Assembly: GCF_007746795.1 (NCBI RefSeq) | Contig: NZ_CP036343.1 | Span: forward strand, 5,927,357 to 5,991,356 | From: Gimesia algae | GTDB taxonomy: Bacteria; Planctomycetota; Planctomycetia; Planctomycetales; Planctomycetaceae | Length of the DNA: 64,000 nt | Direction: 5' to 3' | In this document: positions 45,637 to 54,789 of the stretch, one piece after another | Layout of the letters: every line of letters starts with the position of its first letter | How positions within the stretch are numbered: the first letter of the stretch is position 1 | Notes under the pieces: generated by a model | What the model was told of the DNA's origin: nothing | Seen by the model: only the letters and a program-made list of their open reading frames with translations | The model's database searches: none | Position numbers and translations under genes: made by a program

Positions 45637-46542
45637 TCAGGCAAGATCAAGTGCACGATCCATGCGATCCGAAATATCCTGCAATCTTTGACGATCGCCT
45701 CCTTTGACTTCGGCAGTCGCCCAGCCTTGCGTGTAACCGATGTCATTCAAAGCTTTACGCACTGCAGGCCAGTTGCAGTCACCTTCATTAATCTCGACCT
45801 GAAACCCTTTCCAGAGCCCTTCATCTTTCTGTTTCTTGCGACTGTATTCTTTAATGTCAAGCTTTACGATGCGGGGACCAAGAATCCGAATCCACTGTTC
45901 GGGCCAGCCGAACCTTACTACATTTCCAACATCGAAATAAACGCCCGCCGCAGGGCTCTCCAGTTCATCGATGAAACGTGCCATTTCCAGCGGACTCAAC
46001 AGAAAATTATTCCAGACATTCTCTACCAGCAGTTTAATGCCCTGCTGCTCTGCATAAGGCAAATGCTTGCGCAGCTTGGCCTGCTGTTGTTGATATACCA
46101 CATCATACGGGTGCTTGTCATCGACACGCCCCGCCACGACCAGAACACTTGTGCCGCCGTAATATTTTGCCTGATCGATGGAATCTTTCAGCTCATCGCG
46201 GCTGCTGTTCAGAAACCCGTGAACCTGCACTCCCGTTGCATCAATGGCGCGCCTTACTTCTTTGGGATCCACTTTGGAGCGATAATGAATTTCCGTCCCC
46301 TCAAAGCCAAGGTCCTTCAGCATTTTGAATTTATCGAGCACTGAAACGGGTTCCGTAATCATCTGATACTTCACCGCTTTTTTGATACCGGTTTTTGGCT
46401 TTGCCGGCTCAGTCTCAGCAGCAAGTGAAACGCCTGTTTGCGACAATGTCCCTGCCAGCAATGCAGCCGAACCCTGTTTCAGAAACATTCTGCGCGAGGC
46501 CTGATGCGACAATCGCCGGTTTTCCAACTCCTGTTTTAACAT
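45637..46542 (-). CDS. Tat-exported sugar phosphate isomerase/epimerase-like TIM barrel
   Basis: A 301-residue protein with a Tat signal (ASRRMFLKQGSAALLAGTL) and an AP-endonuclease-2-like TIM barrel. Landmarks are GFEGTEIHYRS, KLLVENVWNNFLLSP (Glu), YFDVGNVVRFGWPEQWI, RIVKLDIKEYS and WATAEVKGGDR. Such secreted barrels in planctomycetes pair with Gfo/Idh/MocA oxidoreductases, as here with the interrupted upstream gene. GAGGAG eight bases before the ATG at 46542 fixes the start; the frame is open further upstream. The substrate is unknown. Confidence 0.85.
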   Translation of the reverse strand: MLKQELENRRLSHQASRRMFLKQGSAALLAGTLSQTGVSLAAETEPAKPKTGIKKAVKYQMITEPVSVLDKFKMLKDLGFEGTEIHYRSKVDPKEVRRAIDATGVQVHGFLNSSRDELKDSIDQAKYYGGTSVLVVAGRVDDKHPYDVVYQQQQAKLRKHLPYAEQQGIKLLVENVWNNFLLSPLEMARFIDELESPAAGVYFDVGNVVRFGWPEQWIRILGPRIVKLDIKEYSRKKQKDEGLWKGFQVEINEGDCNWPAVRKALNDIGYTQGWATAEVKGGDRQRLQDISDRMDRALDLA

Positions 46543-46626
46543 GTTGCTGCTCCTCTGTTTTGAATTCAAGCTGCTGATCACGCTGATACTGAGAATATCG
46601 GTCCTGTCTGCAGTGCACAACTCTGT

Positions 46627-48192
46627 TTACTTTTCCGATTCATCTCCCGCGATTGGCTTTGACTTTTGCAGCAGCGTGACTTCGACTGCTCCGCTGTTAT
46701 CTGCCAGTGCATTCCAGGCATCGTTCAAGCGGAAATAAACGGTCCCGCTCACGGGAGCCATCCAGCTGGTATTTGCACCAACCGGGTATTCTTTCATGAT
46801 CGCATTGGGATAGGTCAGCTTCATGTCGAGATCCGGCTGAAGCATTATGATCAATCGCCCCAATGGCTGTCCGTTGAAATACTGAAAACTGATCCCTTCA
46901 GCGGTACTCTCCCAGGGCTTTGGCTCTTGCGCCAGAGTAAAGCGGCCAGTAGCGCTGATTTCATATACAACTCCCTGCGTCACACGAACGCCACTCGACT
47001 GCCAGCCCTGTTGGCTGTTTACCGTTGCTGTTGCACTCGTCTCAGGTGGCAAAGAAATACCGGTAGAGAATGTGACCGCTGCGTTTTGGGAATCGTAACC
47101 CGGTTGCAGATTCCGCGCAAACAACATCCAGGCATCATTCACTTTGGCATAATCATCGCCCAGCATGGCCTGGATTTTTTTCGGGAACTCGCTCCCCTGC
47201 ATGTGATGGGCCAGTTCACGAAATGGTTTCGCATAGACAGGGTGCTTGTCAAAAAACTGACATAACGCCCAGGACCAGGCATACGCTTCATTGTTAAATA
47301 TATAATCAGCCGGATGAGACCGCATGACTTCCTGTATCAGTTTCGGAGGTGCCTGTGCTACGGCTTCTTCAATCAGTGTAATTCGTCCCAGTCCCCCAAA
47401 GTCATTTTTGTTATGAGGCATCACGTTAAACTGAATCTTACCGTCTGAGTCCATGGTATGCGTCGCCATTGATTCCGCAATTCCCTCCAGATACCACACC
47501 GGAGCACTTATCTCGCCCATGATCATGCTGTAACAGTGCGTATACTCATGCAGCATCAGATGTCTGAGGTAATAAGGCTGACTCTGAGCGTCCATCCAGA
47601 ACTGCGCCCCCTGATGCCGACCATTCACAATCGCCGGCAGCGAATCCAGAATCACGCCGGCTTCTTTGAACAGGGCTCGGTTCTGCATAATATAACCGGT
47701 AACCTGGAACTCGGTCCCTTCACGATCCGGAGGCAGCGGACCAAAATAGTCAGCCAGCGCGGTATAAGCCTGATCGATCACGGGCGGTAATGTGACTGCA
47801 ATCTGGGGATCAATATCCGTGTACAATTTCAATCGCGGAGATTCATAACAGCGAATGCCTAACAGTTCCAGTCGTTGATTGTTGTGTACGGGTCTCTGAT
47901 CACTGGGACGATATCTCGCCTTGTCCGGTTTCTGAAAATCGGGACTTGAGGTCGATGTAGTAGCGGGTGCGCTGTCCGGTTGAGGAGAAGCCAGTTTAAC
48001 TGGTTGTGGCGCAACCGAGTCCTCTTTTTCTGTGCGCATCATTGGTTCACTTGCCTCAACCACCACATTTTCATCGACAGCAACTGAAGGCTCTTTTTCA
48101 GAGCTACAGGCTGCGAGCACACAGCCGGCCAAAGCCAGCCAGAAATAGAATGGTCCTCTGATACAATCCAACATGGAAGCAAGTCTATTCAT
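46627..48192 (-). CDS. Lipoprotein with HExxH metallopeptidase-like (DUF1570-type) domain
   Basis: A lipoprotein of about 521 residues. The hydrophobic WLALAGCVLAAC leader ends in a lipobox. A long low-complexity linker (Ser/Pro/Ala/Glu) of about 70 residues follows. The catalytic region has LLGIRCYESPRLKLYTD, an HEYTH zinc-binding HExxH near residue 225 and PVWYLEGIAESMATHTMD. This matches DUF1570-like zinc proteases. The C-terminal beta domain (QGWQSSGVRVTQGVVYEISATGRFTL and related) may bind carbohydrate. The start is uncertain: ATGs at 48252, 48192 and 48174 are all possible, and the middle one is used. Confidence 0.75.
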   Translation of the reverse strand: MNRLASMLDCIRGPFYFWLALAGCVLAACSSEKEPSVAVDENVVVEASEPMMRTEKEDSVAPQPVKLASPQPDSAPATTSTSSPDFQKPDKARYRPSDQRPVHNNQRLELLGIRCYESPRLKLYTDIDPQIAVTLPPVIDQAYTALADYFGPLPPDREGTEFQVTGYIMQNRALFKEAGVILDSLPAIVNGRHQGAQFWMDAQSQPYYLRHLMLHEYTHCYSMIMGEISAPVWYLEGIAESMATHTMDSDGKIQFNVMPHNKNDFGGLGRITLIEEAVAQAPPKLIQEVMRSHPADYIFNNEAYAWSWALCQFFDKHPVYAKPFRELAHHMQGSEFPKKIQAMLGDDYAKVNDAWMLFARNLQPGYDSQNAAVTFSTGISLPPETSATATVNSQQGWQSSGVRVTQGVVYEISATGRFTLAQEPKPWESTAEGISFQYFNGQPLGRLIIMLQPDLDMKLTYPNAIMKEYPVGANTSWMAPVSGTVYFRLNDAWNALADNSGAVEVTLLQKSKPIAGDESEK

Positions 48193-48439
48193 ATTATCTA
48201 CAGTGTTCAGTTCAGGTAACGGATTTGAATCAACGCTGATCGATCTCTCCATTGTGACTGATTATGAGACTGGAGTCGAGGAACCTGTTCCAGGTGTGCC
48301 TGAGTTGATCAATTCGATCAATTATTGCAGAATGAGCAGAACAGTTCCTGATGGTTGAAACATAACTGTATCTTATCTTACGTAAGTTCAGTGCCGAATG
48401 GTGTATTGTTTCTACGTTTTTCTTACAGAGGATCCCCCC

Positions 48440-49255
48440 ATGAGTGCTTTCCGTTACAGTCTGAATGCCAGTACAATCCGCACCACTCCTCTACTTGAAA
48501 AAATCCGCGTTACGACAGAAGCCGGCTATGAGGGGATTGAACTCTGGTTTGATGAAGTCGAAGCATACCTGGCCGCGGGTGGAAAACTGGAGACAATTTC
48601 GGCTGCCATTCAAGAATCCGGCCTGTCGATTCCCACGATGATCATGCTGCGAGACTGGTGGTCTGCCTCAGAAGAAGAATATCCGGCGGTCTTTGAAACC
48701 TGTCTGGAACGCATCAAAATCGCTGCCCAACTGGGGGTGGAATATGTCATTGCCTGCCCGCATCGTGAAGTTCCTGACTACGATCTCGGTGGATTACGAT
48801 ATCGGGAACTGCTCGATGCCGGTATGGAAGCGGGGGCAAAACCAGCAGTTGAATTTCTGGGATTTGTAGAAGCGGTTACTAAAATCGAAGATGCACTGCA
48901 GGTCGTCGAAAAATCAGGGCATCCCCAGGGGACTCTGGTTCTTGATCCGTTTCATGTATTCCGCGGCGGTGGAACCATGGAAACGATCGCGCAACTGAAG
49001 CCAACACAGATCGCCATCTCCCATTTCAACGACGCCGTCGACACGATTCCCCGGGAACAGCAAATGGACCCGGACCGTGTTTTACCCGGCGACGGGCACC
49101 TCGACCTGACTCACTACTGCCGGCTCTTAAAACAGATCGGTTACGACGGCTGGCTCTCACTGGAACTGTTTCGCGACGATCTCTGGCAGCAGGATCCACT
49201 CAGTGTCGCCAGACTTGGCCTGGAACGCATGCGGTCGATTGCAGAAAACGCCTGA
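48440..49255 (+). CDS. Sugar phosphate isomerase/epimerase, xylose-isomerase-like
   Basis: A 271-residue cytoplasmic AP-endonuclease-2-like TIM barrel: YSLNASTIRTTPLLEKIRVTTEAGYEGIELW at the start, VEYVIACPHRE, KPAVEFLGF (Glu), LVLDPFHVFRGG (Asp, His), AISHFNDAVDTIP (His, Asp) and WLSLELFRDDL (Glu). The frame opens earlier at 48398, but the ATG at 48440 is the natural start. It is divergent from the lipoprotein gene and probably acts in sugar or inositol catabolism. The substrate is unknown. Confidence 0.87.
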   Translation: MSAFRYSLNASTIRTTPLLEKIRVTTEAGYEGIELWFDEVEAYLAAGGKLETISAAIQESGLSIPTMIMLRDWWSASEEEYPAVFETCLERIKIAAQLGVEYVIACPHREVPDYDLGGLRYRELLDAGMEAGAKPAVEFLGFVEAVTKIEDALQVVEKSGHPQGTLVLDPFHVFRGGGTMETIAQLKPTQIAISHFNDAVDTIPREQQMDPDRVLPGDGHLDLTHYCRLLKQIGYDGWLSLELFRDDLWQQDPLSVARLGLERMRSIAENA

Positions 49256-49290
49256 TCTGTCTCGCTACTCCATTTCACGATACGACTTGA

Positions 49291-50748
49291 TTAGTCCTTT
49301 TGTTTTGCAGCGACAAAATCGGCCAGTGTACTCAGATTCTGGATGAAGACGCGTGTATCAATCGTACGCAGATTCTTTTTACCCGATGCTTTGAGATCGC
49401 CTTGTTTCAGCCAGGCACCTTCGGAGTTCAGGGAATCGATGGCTGATTTTGCCTTTGCCGTCAAAGAGGGAGTCAAGCGAACCCGACGTGTGGGAAACCG
49501 CATGGACGCCAGTTTCTCAGGTGAATCATCCAGCAGTCTACGATAACGGCCTTCCAGCGAATCGACACTGGAGTTAACGATGAAACCATAATGCGTGGGC
49601 AGATCATTGTCCTGATAGGTCAATTGATACTTTTTCGTAAAATACAGAGGACGATTGGTTTTTAACTCATAAAACCGGGCCAGCTTTCCGTCAGGCAGTT
49701 CTGACTTCTTTAAATACGCCAGCGCCGGTGGAATCGGTTTCAGATATTTTTTATCACCAGTATAAATATAAATCTGTATCAGGGTCTTGATGATACCTTG
49801 TGACTCGCCACCGGTCACGGCAGGGGGTTCGAACCTCCGGGCCCAGGCAGGTTGCATCTGGCTGTTATACTGCTGTGCCCAGGCAGGTTGTGGCTCGGGC
49901 ATTTGTGCCAGAATAATGAAGTCTCCCGCTTTCAGAGCGGCCCGTTGATAGCGTTCATCCTGATACACATGATGTGCCAGAAACATCACTCCCACCAGAT
50001 CTTCAATCAAATTGTCGTTGAACGTGTAGTAATCGAGATACTTTTCCTTACGAAACTCGCGCGGCCAGCTTTCCGGATAATTTGCTTTGATCACCGGATA
50101 ATCTTTGGGATCAGGCGGACTGTCGAAACGTTGCGGCCAGCCTCCATTGGGATACTGGGCCTTCAGTAACGCGTTTAATGCATACATTGCTGCTTCATGA
50201 ATTGATTGATCCTGAAATTTCAGTTCCTGGTCGATCAGAATCAAAAACTGTAATGCGGCCTGTGTCGTATTATCATCCAGTGTGGTTGTATTGCGTGCTT
50301 TGGGACCGCCGCCATTTACTCGATACTGATACGATTTGCGATCTTCGAAATCGATATAATAGTTCCAGCCCCCTGATTTCAGTTGTCCATTGACCAGGGC
50401 ATATGCGGTTGCTTTCGCTGCTTTCAATAAATAAGGTTCTCTCGTTTTCTGATACGCTCTCAGATAAGCTTCGCCTACACTTGGTGTGCCCGGAGGCTGG
50501 ACCCAGACACGAGAAGCAGGGGCCTGATTTTCCCCTTCCCGATCTTTGAGATCCTGACTGTACTTCCAGAGATAGCCGCCTTCGGTAGCAACCTGGCTCG
50601 TAAAATAATCAGTCGCCTGCTGCATCGCCTTGCGGGCAGCCGCGTCTGTCACTTCTGCACTCTGAAGATCTTCGGCGAAGCCAAAAAGGAAAACGGAACT
50701 GAGACAGGACAGCAAATACATTCTCATAGTTTGGCGCGTTTCAAACAT
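49291..50748 (-). CDS. Secreted pectate lyase, polysaccharide lyase family 10-like
   Basis: A 485-residue exported enzyme with a Sec signal (MRMYLLSCLSSVFLFGFAEDLQSAE). The catalytic domain has the family's Trp-rich repeats, GGYLWKY, SGGWNYYIDF, LDDNTTQAALQFLILI, NGGWPQRFDSPPDP and YTFNDNLIEDLVGVM, and ends in a region rich in AWA motifs. It would cut pectate by beta-elimination, giving unsaturated galacturonate oligomers. The adjacent GntP permease and epimerases fit uptake and breakdown of such sugar acids. An internal ATG at codon 8 is an alternative start. Confidence 0.88.
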   Translation of the reverse strand: MFETRQTMRMYLLSCLSSVFLFGFAEDLQSAEVTDAAARKAMQQATDYFTSQVATEGGYLWKYSQDLKDREGENQAPASRVWVQPPGTPSVGEAYLRAYQKTREPYLLKAAKATAYALVNGQLKSGGWNYYIDFEDRKSYQYRVNGGGPKARNTTTLDDNTTQAALQFLILIDQELKFQDQSIHEAAMYALNALLKAQYPNGGWPQRFDSPPDPKDYPVIKANYPESWPREFRKEKYLDYYTFNDNLIEDLVGVMFLAHHVYQDERYQRAALKAGDFIILAQMPEPQPAWAQQYNSQMQPAWARRFEPPAVTGGESQGIIKTLIQIYIYTGDKKYLKPIPPALAYLKKSELPDGKLARFYELKTNRPLYFTKKYQLTYQDNDLPTHYGFIVNSSVDSLEGRYRRLLDDSPEKLASMRFPTRRVRLTPSLTAKAKSAIDSLNSEGAWLKQGDLKASGKKNLRTIDTRVFIQNLSTLADFVAAKQKD

Positions 50749-50959
50749 GAACCAATTTCCTTTTCTCTATAGCTGTTGGACAGGCAGGAAAGAATTATCC
50801 TACAGCAAACAGAAATTAAACGGAAGCAATCCATTTCTTAATTTCCTTCAGTAATACGGCTCCCATTTCTACGGCGCGGTGGGTTGCGTCATAGTTCAAT
50901 CTTTGTAATGCTCATAAACACTCGAAATATTTGCTTAAGATTTTTCCGGAGAAGCGCTT

Positions 50960-52363
50960 ATGTTGGAAAACTATCCTTTTGTGATACTTGGCATCGGGAT
51001 TGCCATTGTCATCGGCATGATTATTTTTCTGAAGATCAATGCGTTTCTGGCGCTGATCACAGCCGCAATGGCCGTCAGTCTGCTCGGGCCCGAATCTGCC
51101 GAGGGAATTAATCGCATAAAACGCGTCGCGATTGCCTTTGGTGACTCAGTTTCCGGAATTGGAATCGTGATCGCGCTGGCAGCGATTATCGGAAAGTGCA
51201 TGATGGACAGCGGTGCCGCGGACAGAATCGTCCGCACATTCCTGAATGCACTGGGTGAAAAGAACGCCTCGTTTGCGTTGATGGGCAGTGGCTTCGTCCT
51301 CGCGGTGCCGGTTTTTTTTGATACAGTCTTCTATCTGTTGATTCCTTTAGCGCGTTCGCTGTATCGCAGCACGCAACGTAACTACCTGCTGTATATCATG
51401 GCGATTGCCGCCGGAGGAGCGATTACCCACACCCTCGTCCCCCCGACTCCCGGTCCGCTGGCAATGGCAGATTACCTGGGTGTTGACCTGGGAAAAATGA
51501 TTTTTGTCGGCGTACTGGTCGCTTTACCGGCCGCTTTTGTCGGCATCCTGTATGCGAAGTTTGCCAATCATCTGATGGATATACCCATGCGGGACGTCGC
51601 CGAACATAAAGACCCCGATCCCCTCGAAGAACATAAGCTCCCCTCTCTGATTGTTTCGTTGCTCCCGATTGTACTCCCGGTGTTGATGATCACATCCAAC
51701 ACACTTGTCAATTCCCTGGTAGATGCCCAGATTGGACCTCAGAAGATTCTAACCAGCATTGGCCCCTATACGTCTATCATAGGTGATGCCAACTTCGCAC
51801 TGTTGGTTGCCACAGCAATCTCTTTGATCATTCTGTTGCGGCAGCGCGGTATGACACTGTTACAGTTAAGTGCCACCGTTGAGCAGGCTTTAATGAGTGG
51901 AGGTGTGATTATTCTGATTACTGCGGGCGGAGGTGCCTTCGGGAAAATGCTGACGGTTGCCAAAATTGGCCCTGCTATTCAGGAGATGTTCAGCAAAGAC
52001 TCTGATGGAACCGGAATGACCTTTCTGTTTCTGGGCTTTGGAATCGCCGCCCTGCTGAAAGTGGCACAAGGCTCAAGTACTGTCGCGATGATTACGACCT
52101 CTGCGATGCTGTCTGCCATGCTCACTACGACGAACCTTGATTTAAACCCGCTTGGTTTTGATCCGGTGTATCTGGCAACGGCGATTGGTGCCGGCTCATT
52201 GATTGGTTCCTGGATGAATGACAGTGGTTTCTGGATTTTCTGTAAGATGAGCGGCCTGACCGAAGCCGAAGCCCTTAAATCCTGGACGCCACTACTGTTT
52301 GTGATGGGATGCACGAGTATGGCGACTACCATCCTGCTCTCCATCATCTGGCCGATGACATGA
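50960..52363 (+). CDS. GntP-family gluconate/sugar-acid:H+ symporter
   Basis: A 467-residue polytopic transporter with about 12 membrane helices. Landmarks are FLKINAFLALITAAMAVSLLG at the N-terminus, SVSGIGIVIALAAIIGKCMMDSGAADRI, LVPPTPGPLAMADYLG, GGGAFGKMLTVAKIG and NDSGFWIFCKMSGL. These are characteristic of GntP. It imports gluconate or related sugar acids with protons. GGAGAA eight bases before the ATG at 50960 supports the start. It is followed after 104 bp by a PmoA-like gene and flanked by a pectate lyase, which suggests galacturonate- or gluconate-type substrates. Confidence 0.92.
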   Translation: MLENYPFVILGIGIAIVIGMIIFLKINAFLALITAAMAVSLLGPESAEGINRIKRVAIAFGDSVSGIGIVIALAAIIGKCMMDSGAADRIVRTFLNALGEKNASFALMGSGFVLAVPVFFDTVFYLLIPLARSLYRSTQRNYLLYIMAIAAGGAITHTLVPPTPGPLAMADYLGVDLGKMIFVGVLVALPAAFVGILYAKFANHLMDIPMRDVAEHKDPDPLEEHKLPSLIVSLLPIVLPVLMITSNTLVNSLVDAQIGPQKILTSIGPYTSIIGDANFALLVATAISLIILLRQRGMTLLQLSATVEQALMSGGVIILITAGGGAFGKMLTVAKIGPAIQEMFSKDSDGTGMTFLFLGFGIAALLKVAQGSSTVAMITTSAMLSAMLTTTNLDLNPLGFDPVYLATAIGAGSLIGSWMNDSGFWIFCKMSGLTEAEALKSWTPLLFVMGCTSMATTILLSIIWPMT

Positions 52364-52467
52364 CGCGATTCTGACAGTCAGCTTTACATTGCTGAAATCA
52401 AGGTCTACTCTGAATGGAAGTCCCGATAATTTCAGACTCATGATTGCCGCTTGAGAGGAGTCCGTAG

Positions 52468-53403
52468 ATGAGCGCCCTGTTTCCGCAATGCGGGATTGTT
52501 CCCCAACCCGATTCTCAATTCTCGTTTCGCATTCAGGGAAAGGAACGGTTGCGCTGGCATCATGCGTCCCATTATTCCCGCCCTTTTTTCTATCCCTTGA
52601 CCGGTCCCGCGGGCGTCCCGTTAACCAGGATCGGACATCCCGGGGCTCCCAATCACGACCATCATCGATCGGTCTGGTTTGCACACCATCAGGTCCTGGG
52701 AATCAACTTCTGGGCTGAAAACACCAGCTCCAGCATCACGCAGAAGCGCTGGCTTTCCCTCGATGAATCCGACGACGAAGCGATTCTGGCGGTGGAACTG
52801 GAATGGCGGGACGGACATGATCCCGAGCCTCTGCTGCGTCAGGAACTGATCTCCGCAATACGTACGAATGAAAAACAGGAACTGTTTCTGGAACTACAGA
52901 CGACATTTTATCCAACAGCGGAATCTCTGGAGTTTCAGAAAACAAATTTTGGTTTTCTGGCAGTGCGTGTCGCGAAATCAATTTCCAGTTATTTTGGCGC
53001 GGGGAATATCACAAACAGTCGACAGCAGACGGGTGAAAAAAACATCTTCGGAAAACCGGCGGAATGGATGGACTATTCAGGCCCTGTCACCCCTGAACTC
53101 ACGGAAGGGATCACTTATTTTTATCATGCCGAAAACCCCGTCGCTGCAAGTGAAGGGCCTGTCTTGTGGCATGTACGCGAAGATGGCTGGATGGGAGCAG
53201 CTCCCTGCATGCACGGATCTCTGGAAACGACGCGAAAGCAACCATTGACATTCCGGTTTCTGCTGCATGCTCATGCAGGAGCGATCAACCATGATCAGGC
53301 AAACAGCATCTATCAACAGTTTTCAGAGAGTCTGCCTTATCAGTTGCGGAAGCCGGAAAAGCGGCACACCAGCGCAACTGTCAGTCGAAGACTTTCTCAG
53401 TAA
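52468..53403 (+). CDS. DUF6807/PmoA-like protein
   Basis: A 311-residue soluble protein of the family annotated as PmoA-like (DUF6807), common in planctomycetes. The beta-sandwich signature PGAPNHDHHRSVWFAHH near residues 55-70 carries several His residues. YFYHAENPVAASEGPVLWHVREDGWMGAAPCMHG lies near 200-240. The name does not imply methane oxidation; no membrane or copper-enzyme features are present. GAGAGGAG seven bases before the ATG is a strong ribosome-binding site. The gene may be co-expressed with gntP. Function unknown. Confidence 0.85.
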   Translation: MSALFPQCGIVPQPDSQFSFRIQGKERLRWHHASHYSRPFFYPLTGPAGVPLTRIGHPGAPNHDHHRSVWFAHHQVLGINFWAENTSSSITQKRWLSLDESDDEAILAVELEWRDGHDPEPLLRQELISAIRTNEKQELFLELQTTFYPTAESLEFQKTNFGFLAVRVAKSISSYFGAGNITNSRQQTGEKNIFGKPAEWMDYSGPVTPELTEGITYFYHAENPVAASEGPVLWHVREDGWMGAAPCMHGSLETTRKQPLTFRFLLHAHAGAINHDQANSIYQQFSESLPYQLRKPEKRHTSATVSRRLSQ

Positions 53404-53409
53404 ACCCGC

Positions 53410-54717
53410 TTACCAGATGAATTCAAGGCCAGCAGTAATACCATCAGCTGAGAATTTGGAATGCTGCTGACGGACTTTGGTACCAGTTGCCGGATTTGTA
53501 GCGGTTCGGTCTTCATTGTAGTCAATAATATCGTAGGCACGTGAGATCTGACCAATAAACAGGTAATCGTAACCGACAAAACAGCGAATATGCTCGTTGA
53601 CATTCAACTTGGCATAAACTGAAACCTGAAAAGTCGGGGAGAATTCATTGTTTTTCTGAACAGATACAATCGTCGGGTCAGTAGCTACAAACAGCTGATC
53701 CGTTCTCACCTGATCGGTATCGCGGTTGAACCCGAAGGTAAACTTGGGCTCGGCACCAATTGTAAAACGACTGTGCCTGTATTCTGCTCGAGCACCAATA
53801 CTGGGACCGAACACACGGTTTTCAACTTTCGAATAAATGGTTGTCGTACGAGGTGTCCCGATTCCTCCGCCCGAATCCACGCCTACCTGGTTCATCGTTT
53901 CCCGCAGACTGATGAAACGAAATCCAAACAGAGGCTGCATCCGAAATCCTTCTCCCGGAAGATAGGGGTCCAGAACATAATTCACACCAGTACCAAACAT
54001 TTCGGTATCGAGATTCACGTTAAAACTCGTATCGTACACATTCGTATTCGAGGCCAGATTTCCATTGACATTGAAGTTGGTAACTACGACCAGATCATCA
54101 TCGGGAATCGAATTCGACTGAGTTCCATAGATGGATTCCGTGGGACGTGTCGAGTCATTTTTGAAAATCCCCCAGGCATTCCACTCGATCGACGCGTCTT
54201 CTACGGGGAACGCTAAAGTAGCCCGCATCCCGTTCGTCTCCATTGTGCGATCGATATAATTCACAGCGACACCATCACCGCGTGCAATACCAGTGGACCG
54301 GTCAAAGACAGCTGTGGGTTGAGTCGGATCTGGATCTCCCAGAATCGGTGCGCTCAATAAAATGTTATCAGGTCCTTCGAGTGACCAGTGCAGATATTCC
54401 AGTTTGAGAGAGCTCGAACGAAACATACCCTTGATCGACTTATCAATCGGAGAATCGTAGGTCCAACCACGGTCAACGGGCAACTGCCGAACCAGTGATC
54501 TGGAATAGGTGTTGACTCCCGAAAACAGTCCGGAATTATCAACAATTTCTTCATCCACCACATCGGCATCGCCGTGCATGACAAATTCGGTCGTGCCATC
54601 ATCGGCTGCTGCTACTTTATGCATCCCGACAGGTAAGCCGGTCGAGCACAGCAACACCAGTAGTGCACTCAGTCTGAATGGAGTAATCATCATTACTTTC
54701 CAGGATGTGCGACTCAT
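53410..54717 (-). CDS. BBP7-type outer-membrane beta-barrel protein
   Basis: A 435-residue exported protein with a Sec signal (PFRLSALLVLLCSTGLPVG) and a mature part of alternating aromatic strands: SLKLEYLHWSLEGPDNILLSAPILG, MRATLAFPVEDASIEWNAWGIF, QPLFGFRFISLRETM, SIGARAEYRHSRFTIGAEPKFTFG, IRCFVGYDYLFIGQI and AGLEFIW at the end. Short barrel strands and a terminal aromatic are typical of the BBP7 family. It is co-oriented with the autotransporter-like gene upstream (72 bp gap). ATG choices at 54717, 54693 and 54690 are open. Confidence 0.86.
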   Translation of the reverse strand: MSRTSWKVMMITPFRLSALLVLLCSTGLPVGMHKVAAADDGTTEFVMHGDADVVDEEIVDNSGLFSGVNTYSRSLVRQLPVDRGWTYDSPIDKSIKGMFRSSSLKLEYLHWSLEGPDNILLSAPILGDPDPTQPTAVFDRSTGIARGDGVAVNYIDRTMETNGMRATLAFPVEDASIEWNAWGIFKNDSTRPTESIYGTQSNSIPDDDLVVVTNFNVNGNLASNTNVYDTSFNVNLDTEMFGTGVNYVLDPYLPGEGFRMQPLFGFRFISLRETMNQVGVDSGGGIGTPRTTTIYSKVENRVFGPSIGARAEYRHSRFTIGAEPKFTFGFNRDTDQVRTDQLFVATDPTIVSVQKNNEFSPTFQVSVYAKLNVNEHIRCFVGYDYLFIGQISRAYDIIDYNEDRTATNPATGTKVRQQHSKFSADGITAGLEFIW

Positions 54718-54789
54718 CGATTAAAACCTTACAATATTTGGATCAAAACACACCAGAGTGTTATTTAAACGAGACATTCTATTTGTTGA

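Noticed and set aside
52468-53403. Methane monooxygenase subunit
   Set aside because: The PmoA-like label is historical for this DUF6807 family; the protein is soluble, without membrane helices or copper-enzyme features.
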